From Candidatus Bathyarchaeota archaeon (lineage in GTDB: Archaea > Thermoproteota > Bathyarchaeia > Bathyarchaeales > Bathycorpusculaceae), in the NCBI GenBank assembly GCA_013388905.1, contig JACAEI010000016.1, positions 1 to 42,011 on the forward strand: DNA of 42,011 nucleotides, given 5' to 3'. Position numbers and translations under genes: made by a program. The notes beneath the pieces were generated by a model, which was given only the letters and a program-made list of their open reading frames with translations, ran no database searches and was not told the origin of the DNA. Positions 1 to 7,898 of the stretch are shown one piece after another. Each line of letters begins with the position of its first letter. The stretch's first letter is position 1.

Positions 1-1
1 A

Positions 2-55
2 CGGCGTGAAAAAGAAATAAGGTTCAAGATTGCAAAAATCCTGTTTAGAGATTAG
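2..55 (+). CDS. C-terminal tail of a gene entering from the left edge (partial)
   Basis: An open frame runs from the window edge to a TAG at 53-55, giving a short basic tail rich in Lys, Arg and Ile. It has no start inside the window. It may be the end of a real upstream gene or chance, because 17 codons are too few to identify a family. Confidence 0.25.
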   Translation, partial: RREKEIRFKIAKILFRD

Positions 56-82
56 CAAATCGTTCTAGAGCCAATTCTATTT

Positions 83-289
83 TTAGCCTATTCTTCCCCA
101 TCTGATTCTATTCCACACTTTTTCGTGGACATAGTAAAATATGGTCTTAAGCAAGTTTGATGCCACTCCTATCAGAAGAGATGTTTCCCAGTTGTCTAGA
201 ATAGCGAAAGATATTATTACTGTTATAAGCAGAGCGAATGCTCTTCGGGTAAGTGATTTGATAATTGAACGTATTTTGGAGTCCATCAT
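83..289 (-). CDS. DUF2061-like small membrane protein
   Basis: A protein of about 68 residues. Its N-terminus (DSKIRSIIKSLTRRAFA) is followed by a hydrophobic helix, a short polar turn, a second hydrophobic stretch, and the ending YYVHEKVWNRIRWG. This arrangement and the YxHExxWxxIxWG ending match the DUF2061 family of predicted inner-membrane proteins, whose function is unknown. A GAGGGA ribosome site lies 5 bases before the ATG at 289, and a second ATG follows directly. It lies just downstream of the small gene at 308-502 on the same strand, so the two may be co-transcribed. Confidence 0.7.
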   Translation of the reverse strand: MMDSKIRSIIKSLTRRAFALLITVIISFAILDNWETSLLIGVASNLLKTIFYYVHEKVWNRIRWGRIG

Positions 290-307
290 CAATTTCCCTC
301 TTTTTAT

Positions 308-502
308 TTAAAATTCGTTGTCCTGCCTCTTGAGCATATTTTGCTTTTTTTCAAGAGCATTGTTTATGGCTATTAAGGCGATGCCTGCACCATTGTCCGT
401 TATTCTGGTTATGTTCCAAAGTATTGATCTAAGATGTAGTATTTCAGGGAGTTCTTGGGTTAGTCTGTCTCTTTCTAATTCAATGAATTTCAACATTTCC
501 AA
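308..502 (-). CDS. Small hypothetical protein
   Basis: 64 residues from a TTG at 502, or 62 from an ATG at 496. The composition is that of a soluble, mostly helical protein: charged N-terminal half, aliphatic centre (GAGIALIAINNAL), Lys/Gln-rich end. I recognise no family. It sits about 15 bases upstream of the DUF2061 gene on the same strand, which supports it being real. The opposite-strand frame over the same bases looks less protein-like. Confidence 0.4.
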   Translation of the reverse strand: MEMLKFIELERDRLTQELPEILHLRSILWNITRITDNGAGIALIAINNALEKKQNMLKRQDNEF

Positions 503-505
503 TAG

Positions 506-862
506 GCTATTTGCGATTTTGATGTCTCCAATAAAGAAGCGGCAGTTTCGGAAAATTTCACGTTAAGAGTCTTGGCTGGCAGAGAAAAAGAATTGACCGA
601 TTAAGGAAACGTCTACGGAGAGAGAATACTGGAAAAGGAATTCGCCAGTTTGTTGTATGAAGTGATTGAAACTGATTTCATTCAACACAAAATACATTTT
701 CTCACCGCAGAAAAACCTACGTCGGTTAAAGAGATTGCCTCAGTTATTCGCATCAAACCTGCTTCAGCCCTTCATTACATCGTTAACATGCGTAGAAAAA
801 ACATGATAGCCTTAGACCATGTGAAACGCACAACTCCATTTATACAAAGCCTTGGAGATTGA
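506..862 (+). pseudogene. Winged-helix domain remnant upstream of hdrA, with in-frame TAA
   Basis: One frame stays open from about 506 to the TGA at 860-862 apart from a TAA at 602-604. The part before the stop ends REKELTD and the part after begins GNVYGERILEKEFASLLYEV, so the two halves read as one protein. Residues coded by about 700-850 look like a winged helix-turn-helix (SVKEIASVIRIKPASALHYI, then a basic wing). No ATG/GTG/TTG start with a ribosome site is visible upstream, so this looks like the C-terminal remnant of a larger protein. An isolated 70-residue product from the TTG at 650 cannot be excluded. The stop overlaps the start of the broken hdrA. Confidence 0.5.
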
Positions 863-1986
863 ATAAAATGGTAAAACAGAAAATTGGAGCTGTCCTCGTA
901 GTAGGCAGAGGCGTAGCTCGCGTGCCAGCATCACTGGACTTAGCGGATTCCAGATTCAAAGTATACCTGATCGACCAAGGATCAAGTATTGGTGAAGTCA
1001 TGGCGCAACTTGACAAAACATTTCCAACAAACGATTGTTCAATGTGTTGGTTCACGTGATTTTCAACTTGGTAACCCTTATTGCTCTGCTGCTTGCTGTA
1101 TGTACGGCATAAAGGGAGCAGTAATAGCTAAAGAACATGCGCCGATAAAACTAGACGCTACAATATTTTATACGGATTTACGGGCTTACGGCAGAGTTTG
1201 ACTATTACAACCGTGCAAAAGATCTGCTGTGGATAAGCTATAAAGAAACGCGTTAAAAATTAAAGAAGTATCTACGGAAACAGAAGTTTATGTTTTATAC
1301 AAAGATTTGCGTGCATATGGCTTTAAGGAAGATTATTACCGCGAAGCGGCAACGAAAGGCGTGCTCTTCATAAATTATGAAGATAAACGAAAACCGCAAG
1401 TGAGAAGTGAAAGCGCCAAAATAAAAGTTTCATTTTGGGAGCCTGTGTTAAACGAAGAAATTGAGCTGGAACCAGACCTCTTAGTATTAAGCGCAGCTAC
1501 AATTCCAAACCCAGACAATAAACGTATTGCAGAAATGCTTAAAGTGCCACTTACAAAAGACGGATTCTTCTTAGAAGCCTACATGAAACTTGGACCAGTA
1601 GACTTTGCGACTGAAGGCGTGTTCCTATGTGGTATGGCGCATTCGCCCAAATATATGATGAAAGCATTTCCCAAGCCTGTGCAGCCGCGGCAAGAGCAAC
1701 TACCATACTCTCGAAACCTACGCTTGAGATGGAAGGAATTGTGGCAAACGTTGACGAAGATTTATGTAGTGGTTGTAGGATTTGTGAATATCTATGTCCC
1801 TACGGTGCCATAGAAATCAAGGAAAAAGAAGGGAAACCTATAGCACACGTAATTGAAGCCCTATGCAAAAGTTGCGGTGCATGCGGCACAGCATGTCCCA
1901 CAAAAGCAATCATCATGGGACATTTCACAACTGAAGAAATGCTAGCTCAAGTTAAAGCTGCACTATTAGAGGAGGCAAAAGCATGA
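859..1986 (+). pseudogene. hdrA: Broken, chimeric heterodisulfide reductase subunit A (hdrA)
   Basis: HdrA is the FAD/Fe-S subunit that links hydrogenase (via MvhD) to HdrBC in flavin-based electron bifurcation. Only pieces remain. (1) 868-1047 encodes the N-terminus up to NDCSMC, and its dinucleotide motif reads GRGVAR instead of GGGIAG. (2) 1034-1190 jumps straight to the IVQCVGSRD...NPYCS..CCMY segment, losing roughly 200 codons. (3) A frameshift near 1190 is followed by a frame ending in TAA at about 1254. (4) From 1250 a second HdrA-type module appears, repeating DLRAYG. (5) A one-base loss near 1659 shifts the frame again before the C-terminal double ferredoxin (CSGCRICEYLCP and CKSCGACGTACP). 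The TTG at 859 or ATG at 868 would be the start. It cannot make a normal HdrA as read. Assembly error is the main alternative. Confidence 0.85.
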
Positions 1987-2405
1987 GCAAAAACAACGGA
2001 TTTGAACCTAAAATAATAGGGTTCCTCTGCAACTGGTGTAGCTACGCAGGCGTAAGTCGAATCCAATATCCACCAAATATCAGAATAATACGTGTAATGT
2101 GCAGTGGGAGAATAGATCCAGTCTTCATCCTCGAAGCGTTTAAAGACGGTGCAGACGGCGTACTCGTTGTAGGATGCCATTTGCCCTCAGACTGCCACTA
2201 CTTAACTGGAAACTTTAAAGCCTTAAGAAGAGTGTCTCTTCTGAGAAAGGTCCTGGCAGACTTCGGAATCGAGCCGGAACGTGTGCGGCTAGAATGGGTT
2301 TCCGCAAGCTAAGGCAACAGATTTGCCGCAGCCGTACGGGACATGGTTGAACAAATTAAAAAGCTTGGACCAAGTCCATTAAAAAATATGGAGGCTAAAG
2401 CCTAA
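1983..2405 (+). pseudogene. mvhD: Damaged MvhD-type hydrogenase iron-sulfur subunit
   Basis: MvhD carries a 2Fe-2S cluster and passes electrons from the Mvh hydrogenase to HdrA. The first 109 codons match the family ([36 protein letters not shown], then DCHY). Two defects are visible. Between CSYAG and VSRIQYPP about five residues usually present (ADxAG-like) are missing. After VSAS there is a TAA at 2310-2312 where the family normally has Glu. The frame then stays open for 30 codons (GNRFAAAVRDMVEQIKKLGP) to the expected end at 2403-2405, which overlaps the hdrC start as TAATG. The start overlaps the end of hdrA as GCATGA. A product truncated at 2312 would lack only the last helix and might keep some function. 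Confidence 0.8.
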
Positions 2406-2929
2406 TGACCGAAAAAGAGAAAGAACGAATAAAAGCCTCGGAAATCGACCCTAAATTCAAGTACGAAATTGCCAAAATGCATGGCGGAGAAAAACTGATG
2501 CGATGCTTCCAGTGTGGAACATGCACATCAGACTGTCCCGTGGCGAGATTCAGCGAAACCTACAGACCAAGACAAATAATTCGCATGACACAGCTGGGAT
2601 TAAGAGACAGAGTGTTAAACAGCGACACTTTATGGCTTTGCGCGGCGTGCTTCACGTGCACAGACCGTTGCCCACAAGACGTAGAAGTCGCCAGCGTTAT
2701 ACGCGTACTAAGAAATCTGGCAGCAGAAAAAGGTTGTATTCCACAAGTTTTCAGGGAGCAAGCTGCAAGTATACTTGAATCGGGATATGCTTACAAAATC
2801 CCAGATTTGCGAATAAAAAAGAGAGAATCCCTTAGATTGCCGCCTTTGCCTCGAGGTAATCCTGAAAGCATACGCAAAACACTCTGCAATGTGGGTTTTG
2901 TTAAGCACATCGAGAAGAAGGGTGAATAG
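2405..2929 (+). CDS. hdrC: Heterodisulfide reductase subunit C (Fe-S)
   Basis: 174 residues, close to the usual HdrC length. Two classical 4Fe-4S motifs are seen: CFQCGTCTSDCP (Cys34, 37, 40, 44) and CAACFTCTDRCP (Cys79, 82, 85, 89). HdrC is a cytoplasmic electron carrier that wires HdrA to the catalytic HdrB. The ATG overlaps the mvhD stop as TAATG, and hdrB follows after 4 bases, so the genes form one operon. Unlike hdrA and mvhD upstream, this reading frame is intact with all cluster ligands. Confidence 0.93.
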   Translation: MTEKEKERIKASEIDPKFKYEIAKMHGGEKLMRCFQCGTCTSDCPVARFSETYRPRQIIRMTQLGLRDRVLNSDTLWLCAACFTCTDRCPQDVEVASVIRVLRNLAAEKGCIPQVFREQAASILESGYAYKIPDLRIKKRESLRLPPLPRGNPESIRKTLCNVGFVKHIEKKGE

Positions 2930-2933
2930 AAAA

Positions 2934-3833
2934 ATGGCAGAGAAAAACAAATACCTAATATTTCTTGGATGCGCAATTCCTTATCGTGTCTCAGCCTTCG
3001 AAATCTCGGCTCGAAAAATCCTACAAAAACTAGGTGTCGAGCTTGTTGAAATGCAAGAATTTAACTGTTGCGGTCTTCCACTGGACCCAGTAAGCCACAA
3101 AATGATGCTTATACTGGCAGCAAGAAACCTGGCTTTGGCTGAACAAAAAGGATTAAACATTTTAACACTTTGTCCTGGCTGTGCAGGCACACTGAAGAAA
3201 GTCAATAAAATATTGAAAGAAGATAAGGCTTTGCGGGAAGACATAAACAGTCATCTAAAAGAAGCTGGTTTAGAGTTCAAGGGAACAATAGACGCGAAGC
3301 ACATAATGCAAGCGTTAATTGAAGATGTCGGTTTAGAAAAGATTAAGAATGCTGTTGTTAAACCGCTTACAATGCTAAAGGTTGCTGAGCATAACGGTTG
3401 CCACGTTCTACGCCCAAAAGAATACATAGGATTTGACGATCCAGAAGATCCCAAAACACTTAAAATTCTCATTGAGGCGACTGGCGCAACGTGCCTCGAT
3501 TATATGGATGAGACTGAATGTTGTGGCGCGCCGAGCGTGGGCATAAGCGATAAAGTTGCATTACAGCTTGCAAGAGACAAGCTAAATCACGTTAAAGTGG
3601 TTGGCGCACAAGCTTTGGTAACTATTTGTCCTTTCTGTCACATAATGTACGACACAAACGAACTGCGCATAGAGAAAATGTTCAATGAAACATATGGAAT
3701 TCCAATACTTCATTATACGCAGTTGCTGGGCTTGGCAATGGGTATTTCACCTGAAGAACTCGCATTTAACGAGTTAAGAGTTGACGCTTCAAAAATCCTA
3801 AAAGAAGCTATGTTAGAGGCGAAAGATAATTGA
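2934..3833 (+). CDS. hdrB: Heterodisulfide reductase subunit B (CCG-domain catalytic subunit)
   Basis: 299 residues from the ATG at 2934; a longer frame begins inside hdrC but lacks a better start. Two cysteine-rich CCG domains are present: the first with Cys13, NCCG (Cys45-46) and CPGC (Cys80, 83), the second with a single Cys, ECCG and CPFC. In HdrB these bind the noncubane 4Fe-4S clusters that reduce a disulfide or related substrate. The physiological disulfide is unknown here, since no methanogenesis genes are in the window. It sits between hdrC and mvhG and shares a TTGA stop/start overlap with mvhG. Confidence 0.92.
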   Translation: MAEKNKYLIFLGCAIPYRVSAFEISARKILQKLGVELVEMQEFNCCGLPLDPVSHKMMLILAARNLALAEQKGLNILTLCPGCAGTLKKVNKILKEDKALREDINSHLKEAGLEFKGTIDAKHIMQALIEDVGLEKIKNAVVKPLTMLKVAEHNGCHVLRPKEYIGFDDPEDPKTLKILIEATGATCLDYMDETECCGAPSVGISDKVALQLARDKLNHVKVVGAQALVTICPFCHIMYDTNELRIEKMFNETYGIPILHYTQLLGLAMGISPEELAFNELRVDASKILKEAMLEAKDN

Positions 3834-4813
3834 GCCAAAGCAAATTAAAAATTGCCTTCTATTGGGCGGCTAGCTGTGGAGGCTGTGAAATAGCGGTCTT
3901 AGACATAAACGAGAAAATCCTAGATGTTGTGCAAATTGCGGATATAGTTTTTTGGCCAGTAGCAATGGACATTAAATACAAAGATGTTGAAGCAATGCCA
4001 GACAAATACATAGACGTTTGCTTCTTCAACGGTGGAATTCGAAACAGTGAGCAGGAGCATTTGGCTAAGCTTTTGCGACAAAAATCAAAATTGTTAGTTG
4101 CCTATGGAGCATGCGCCCACTTAGGTGGTGTTCCTGGGCTGGCTAATATAGCCAACAGGAAAGAGATTTTTGAAAAAGTCTACGCCAAAACTTTCTCAAC
4201 AGCAAATCCAGAAAAAATAATGCCGAAAACTGAAGTACATGTGAAAGAAGGCGAACTGGACATTCCAGAATTTTACGACACTGTCCAAACCTTAGACAAA
4301 GTTGTAGAAGTTGATTATTATGTGCCAGGCTGTCCGCCCGCTGTCGAGCGCACACTATTTGCTGTGGAAGCAATAGCGAAAGGAGAGTTACCGCCAAAAG
4401 GCTCAGTGCTTGCACCATTAAAATCTGTTTGCGATGATTGCCCGAGAAAAAAGGAAAACAAGAAAATTACTAAAATATATCGCACTTACGAAAAAGCGCC
4501 TGAACCGGAAAGGTGTTTGCTTGAACAAGGAATAGTTTGCATGGGTCCAGCCACTCGAGGCGGATGCGGCGCCAGATGTCTAAACGCGAATATGCCGTGC
4601 ACAGGTTGCGGGGGGCCCTGTCCGAACTCGCCTGAACAAGGTGCAGCCATGATAAGCGCTTTGGCTTCAATTTTAGGCTTGGAAGAGAAAAAAGAAAAAT
4701 ACACGGAAGATGAAGTTGAAAACCTTATCAATCAGATAAAGGACCCGCTTGGAACGTTTTACATGTACGCTTTACCCGCGTCAATTCTCAGAAGGAAAGT
4801 GGTGAAGGAATGA
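3830..4813 (+). CDS. mvhG: F420-non-reducing [NiFe] hydrogenase small subunit
   Basis: 327 residues. The N-terminal SCGGC (Cys16, Cys19) with later GACAHLGG and YVPGCPP are ligand regions of the proximal Fe-S cluster. The C-terminal part has many cysteines (CDDCP, GGCGARC, CTGCGGPCP) for the medial and distal clusters. This is the electron-transfer subunit of a group 3 cytoplasmic [NiFe] hydrogenase. The TTG start at 3830 overlaps the hdrB stop (TTGA), and the stop overlaps the mvhA ATG (ATGA), so translation is likely coupled. No twin-arginine signal is present, consistent with a cytoplasmic location. Confidence 0.93.
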   Translation: MSQSKLKIAFYWAASCGGCEIAVLDINEKILDVVQIADIVFWPVAMDIKYKDVEAMPDKYIDVCFFNGGIRNSEQEHLAKLLRQKSKLLVAYGACAHLGGVPGLANIANRKEIFEKVYAKTFSTANPEKIMPKTEVHVKEGELDIPEFYDTVQTLDKVVEVDYYVPGCPPAVERTLFAVEAIAKGELPPKGSVLAPLKSVCDDCPRKKENKKITKIYRTYEKAPEPERCLLEQGIVCMGPATRGGCGARCLNANMPCTGCGGPCPNSPEQGAAMISALASILGLEEKKEKYTEDEVENLINQIKDPLGTFYMYALPASILRRKVVKE

Positions 4814-6264
4814 AGAAAATACTCATAGACCCCATCACACGGCTTGAAGGGCATGGCAAAATTTCACTATTCTTAAACGAAGCGGGCGATGTTGAAAACG
4901 CTTACTTGCAGATTCCAGAGCTTAGAGGTTTTGAACGATTTTGTATTGGAAGAAAAGCTGAAGATATGCCGCTTTTGACGAGCAGAATCTGCGGTGTCTG
5001 TCCAGTAGCCCATCATATGGCTGGCACTAAAGCCTTAGACGCTGCGTTTAATGTTGAGCCGCCATCTGCGGCAAATAAGCTTCGAGAGCTGATGTATTGT
5101 GGATACTTCATTTACGACCATACACTACATTTCTACTATTTGGGTGGACCAGACTTTGTGGTTGGACCTGAAGCGCCGCCAGAGAAAAGAAATGTTCTGG
5201 GTGTTATCGAGAAGGCTGGTTTGGATGTTGGCAAAGAAGTCATTAAACATAGGGCTTATGGACAACGCATTACGGAGCTTATAGGCGGTAAAGCCACGCA
5301 TCCTGTTTGTGGTTTGCCAGGCGGAATGTCTAAGGCACTAAATGAAGAGGAAAGACAAGAAATCGAAAAGATGGCAACATCTTCAGTGCAGTTTGCAAAA
5401 TTCTCTTTGAAACTGTTCCATGATATAGTCTTAGCAAACAGTAAATACGTTGACTTAGTCAAAAGTGATGCTTACACTTTGAAAACCTATTACATGGGCA
5501 CAGTTGACGAAAACAACAAAGTCAACTTCTACGACGGTAAAGTGAGAGTCACCGACCCGAACGGCAAAGAATTCCTGCTATTTGAGCCGAAAGACTATTT
5601 AAATCACATTGCTGAAGGCGTCGAAGAATGGACCTACGTGAAATTCCCATACTTGAAGAAGGTCGGCTGGAAAGGCTTCATAGACGGATCAGAAAACGGT
5701 GCTTACCGTGTGGGACCGCTTGGAAGACTTAACGCCGCCGATGGTATGGCTACGCCGCTTGCCCAAGAAGAATATGAAGTCATGTACAAAACGTTAGGAG
5801 GAAAACCTGTGCATTCTACATTGGCTTTTCACTGGGCGCGGCTGATCGAGTTGCTTTATGCCGCTGAACGGGCTGTAGAGTTAAGTAAAGATCCAGAAAT
5901 AACAAGTAAAGACATTCGCAACAAGCCTGGCGAGCCAAGCGAAGGTGTGGGAATTGTTGAAGCTGCAAGGGGCACGTTAATTCATCATTACATTTTGGAT
6001 GAAAATGCGCTAATTCAAGACGTGAATCTGATTGTGGCAACAACCAACAACGCTCCGGCAATAAACATGTCGATTCGCAATGCAGCTAAAGGTTTGATTC
6101 ACGGCGATAATGTTGACCAAGGCGTTTTGAACATGGTGGAGATGGCTTTTAGGGCGTATGACCCATGTTTCGGGTGCGCAACACATTACGCGATTGGGCA
6201 GATGCCGTTAACGATCGAAATATACAACAAAGAAAGGAAACTGCTTAGAACAGTGCAGAGATAA
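4810..6264 (+). CDS. mvhA: F420-non-reducing [NiFe] hydrogenase large subunit
   Basis: 484 residues. The two motifs that hold the Ni-Fe centre are complete: RICGVCPVAH near residues 59-68 (Cys61, Cys64) and DPCFGCATH near 451-459 (Cys453, Cys456). About 25 residues follow the last His; in this family that tail is removed by a maturation protease after nickel insertion, and a matching protease gene lies at 6862. The group 3c (Mvh) assignment rests on its place beside hdrBC and mvhG. Enzyme role: reversible H2 oxidation. The gene ends the operon, with a hairpin at 6284. Confidence 0.94.
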   Translation: MKKILIDPITRLEGHGKISLFLNEAGDVENAYLQIPELRGFERFCIGRKAEDMPLLTSRICGVCPVAHHMAGTKALDAAFNVEPPSAANKLRELMYCGYFIYDHTLHFYYLGGPDFVVGPEAPPEKRNVLGVIEKAGLDVGKEVIKHRAYGQRITELIGGKATHPVCGLPGGMSKALNEEERQEIEKMATSSVQFAKFSLKLFHDIVLANSKYVDLVKSDAYTLKTYYMGTVDENNKVNFYDGKVRVTDPNGKEFLLFEPKDYLNHIAEGVEEWTYVKFPYLKKVGWKGFIDGSENGAYRVGPLGRLNAADGMATPLAQEEYEVMYKTLGGKPVHSTLAFHWARLIELLYAAERAVELSKDPEITSKDIRNKPGEPSEGVGIVEAARGTLIHHYILDENALIQDVNLIVATTNNAPAINMSIRNAAKGLIHGDNVDQGVLNMVEMAFRAYDPCFGCATHYAIGQMPLTIEIYNKERKLLRTVQR

Positions 6265-6283
6265 AGGTTTTCATTTGCTCTAT

Positions 6284-6316
6284 TGGGAGAGATCTCCCAC
6301 AAAATCCATTTTTCTC
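6284..6316 (+). terminator. Hairpin after mvhA, likely operon end
   Basis: TGGGAG and CTCCCA form a perfect 6-bp stem around AGAT at 6284-6299, followed 12 bases later by a short T-run. It lies 20 bases after the mvhA stop. The stem is strong but the T-run is weak and separated, so it may act in mRNA 3'-end formation rather than true termination. Confidence 0.45.
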
Positions 6317-6366
6317 TGAAGGCCTTAATATCGTTTAGATTTTCATAAACTCGATAAGGTGTAAAC

Positions 6367-6777
6367 TTGTTGGTTAAAACGCTGATGATGAAACTGAATA
6401 AGATACAACCTAGTCAATTATACATAAGCTCTGAAAAGCTCTCAGAAGTTATGAGAACATTTAATCCTGACAGACCAGAGTCTATTGAGCCCATACCGAT
6501 TAAGAAACTTGAAGACGAAATTATCTTTGTGGACGGTCACACTCGCGCTTTTGCTGCCTTCTTACATGGTTTATCTGAAGTTCCCGTATATTGGGAATGC
6601 GAGAAACTCGACTGGGAAGCCTACACAATCTGCGTAGAATGGTGCAAGAAAGCAGGAATTCATACAATAGCTGACCTTAAAAACAGAGTTGTACCTCAAA
6701 AGGACTACGAAATACTATGGCATAAGCGATGTGAAAAAATGCAACAAGACTTGGAAGCAAAAAGAAAGCAAACGTAA
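6367..6777 (+). CDS. ParB/Srx-like domain protein
   Basis: About 136 residues. The core (PIPIKKLEDEIIFVDGHTRAFAAFL) matches the ParB/sulfiredoxin-like fold, in which DGHxR is the conserved nucleotide-binding turn. The second half is charged and helical and ends in a basic tail. Such stand-alone archaeal proteins are not partition proteins, and their role is unknown. The AAGGTG at 6356-6361 is a good ribosome site for TTG 6367 or 6370; ATG 6385 is a weaker alternative. It stands between the hydrogenase operon and its maturation protease, which may be only positional. A T-rich stretch at 6818-6840 may end its transcript. Confidence 0.65.
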   Translation: MLVKTLMMKLNKIQPSQLYISSEKLSEVMRTFNPDRPESIEPIPIKKLEDEIIFVDGHTRAFAAFLHGLSEVPVYWECEKLDWEAYTICVEWCKKAGIHTIADLKNRVVPQKDYEILWHKRCEKMQQDLEAKRKQT

Positions 6778-6861
6778 GAGACTCAAACTAAAAAAACAGA
6801 AAGCTATAGAAAAAGGTTTTTTCCTCCTCCCTTTCTTACTAGTTTTTCATGGCGATTCCTA

Positions 6862-7356
6862 GTGTCTAGCGAAAAGTATGCCATTCAAAGTGAATTGAAG
6901 AAGTGGCTTTCAGGCGCAAAGAAAGTTGTTATTGCCGGGATTGGAAATCCCATTCGTATGGACGATTTTGTCGGCATGAAAATTGTTCAGGATTTGCGGG
7001 GCAAAGTTTCTGATAGAGTTTACTTGATTGAATGTGAAACAGTTCCTGAAAGCTTCATCCAGCAAATACTAGATTTCAATCCAACCCATATCCTCCTGAT
7101 TGATGCTGCACTTTTAGGTTTAGAACCAGGCGAATCGAGGCTTGTCAAACCTGAAAAGTTAACTGCTTATCCTGCTTTTTCTACACACATACTTCCGCTA
7201 CGCATTTTCTGTGAGTACCTTGCACAAACAGCAAACGCAAAAATTGCATTACTGCTAATACAGCCTAAACAGACTGATTTCGGAGAAGGTATAACATCTG
7301 GAATAGAAAGTGTCGCAGAATTCTTGGTTAATGTTTTGCTCAAACTTCTTCCGTAG
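6862..7356 (+). CDS. [NiFe] hydrogenase maturation protease (HycI/HyaD type)
   Basis: 164 residues from a GTG. GIGNPIRMDDFVG at about residues 26-38 is the family signature with its first acidic nickel ligand. LIDAALL and the later FSTHILPL supply the other expected ligands (Asp and His). The enzyme senses bound nickel and cuts the C-terminal tail of the hydrogenase large subunit; the obvious target is the MvhA product 600 bases upstream. It is similar in length to HycI. It converges with the ferredoxin gene at 7395-7895. Confidence 0.88.
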   Translation: MSSEKYAIQSELKKWLSGAKKVVIAGIGNPIRMDDFVGMKIVQDLRGKVSDRVYLIECETVPESFIQQILDFNPTHILLIDAALLGLEPGESRLVKPEKLTAYPAFSTHILPLRIFCEYLAQTANAKIALLLIQPKQTDFGEGITSGIESVAEFLVNVLLKLLP

Positions 7357-7394
7357 AAACTGGATGAAAAAATAAAAAGATATGAAAATGGGAA

Positions 7395-7895
7395 TTACTT
7401 TGTGGTTTTTAGGGCTTCTTGGAAAAGTTTCTTGACCGCTGTTATTCGTGCCTTCTGCGCTAGAACATCGCTTGTAACTAGGTCTAAGGCTTCTTCTGGA
7501 CACCATTTGACACATTGCGGTTCGCCTTGTTCCTTGCACAAATCGCATACATATACAACCTTATTTTCTGGGTGAAGCATAATAGCTCCGTAGTCGCATG
7601 CTTCGATGCACCATCCACAGCCATTGCATTTATCTTCGTCCACTTGAATTACACCAGTTTCTTCGGACTGTGTTAAAGCATCTCTTGGGCACGCAGCAAC
7701 ACACGGTGGATCTTCACACAGCCTGCAAGTAACAGCCAAGTTTACGAGCTGATTCATTCTGATGACGCGAATTCTGGATTTTAATGGGTTAAACGCTTTG
7801 CCTTTGGTCAGTGAGCAGATGTATTCGCAGACTTGGCATCCTACGCATTTTTCTGGGTCTGCTGAAACGAATTTTTTTTCATGAATTTTTACCAT
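7395..7895 (-). CDS. Four-cluster ferredoxin subunit partnered with AOR
   Basis: 166 residues with sixteen cysteines in four 4Fe-4S motifs of the HycB/DmsB type: CVGCQVCEYIC (from Cys17), CRLCEDPPCVAACP, CNGCGWCIEACD, and CDLCKEQGEPQCVKWCP. It lies 3 bases downstream of the AOR-family gene on the same strand and is surely its electron-transfer partner. The same pairing is known for AOR enzymes with BamC- or HycB-like subunits. The final electron acceptor is not visible; ferredoxin or the Hdr system is an inference. Confidence 0.88.
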   Translation of the reverse strand: MVKIHEKKFVSADPEKCVGCQVCEYICSLTKGKAFNPLKSRIRVIRMNQLVNLAVTCRLCEDPPCVAACPRDALTQSEETGVIQVDEDKCNGCGWCIEACDYGAIMLHPENKVVYVCDLCKEQGEPQCVKWCPEEALDLVTSDVLAQKARITAVKKLFQEALKTTK

Positions 7896-7898
7896 TAA

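Noticed and set aside
318-566. Plus-strand 82-codon frame
   Set aside because: It is antisense to the more protein-like minus-strand gene and has a low-complexity Ser/Leu/Ile composition typical of a shadow.
859-1986. Programmed frameshifting to make full HdrA
   Set aside because: A large segment is missing and the FAD motif is changed, so frame correction could not give a working protein.
602-2312. Reassignment of TAA to an amino acid
   Set aside because: Many intact genes here end at TAA exactly at the family end (for example the hydrogenase large subunit and the carboxyltransferase), and hdrA also has frameshifts that a code change would not cure.
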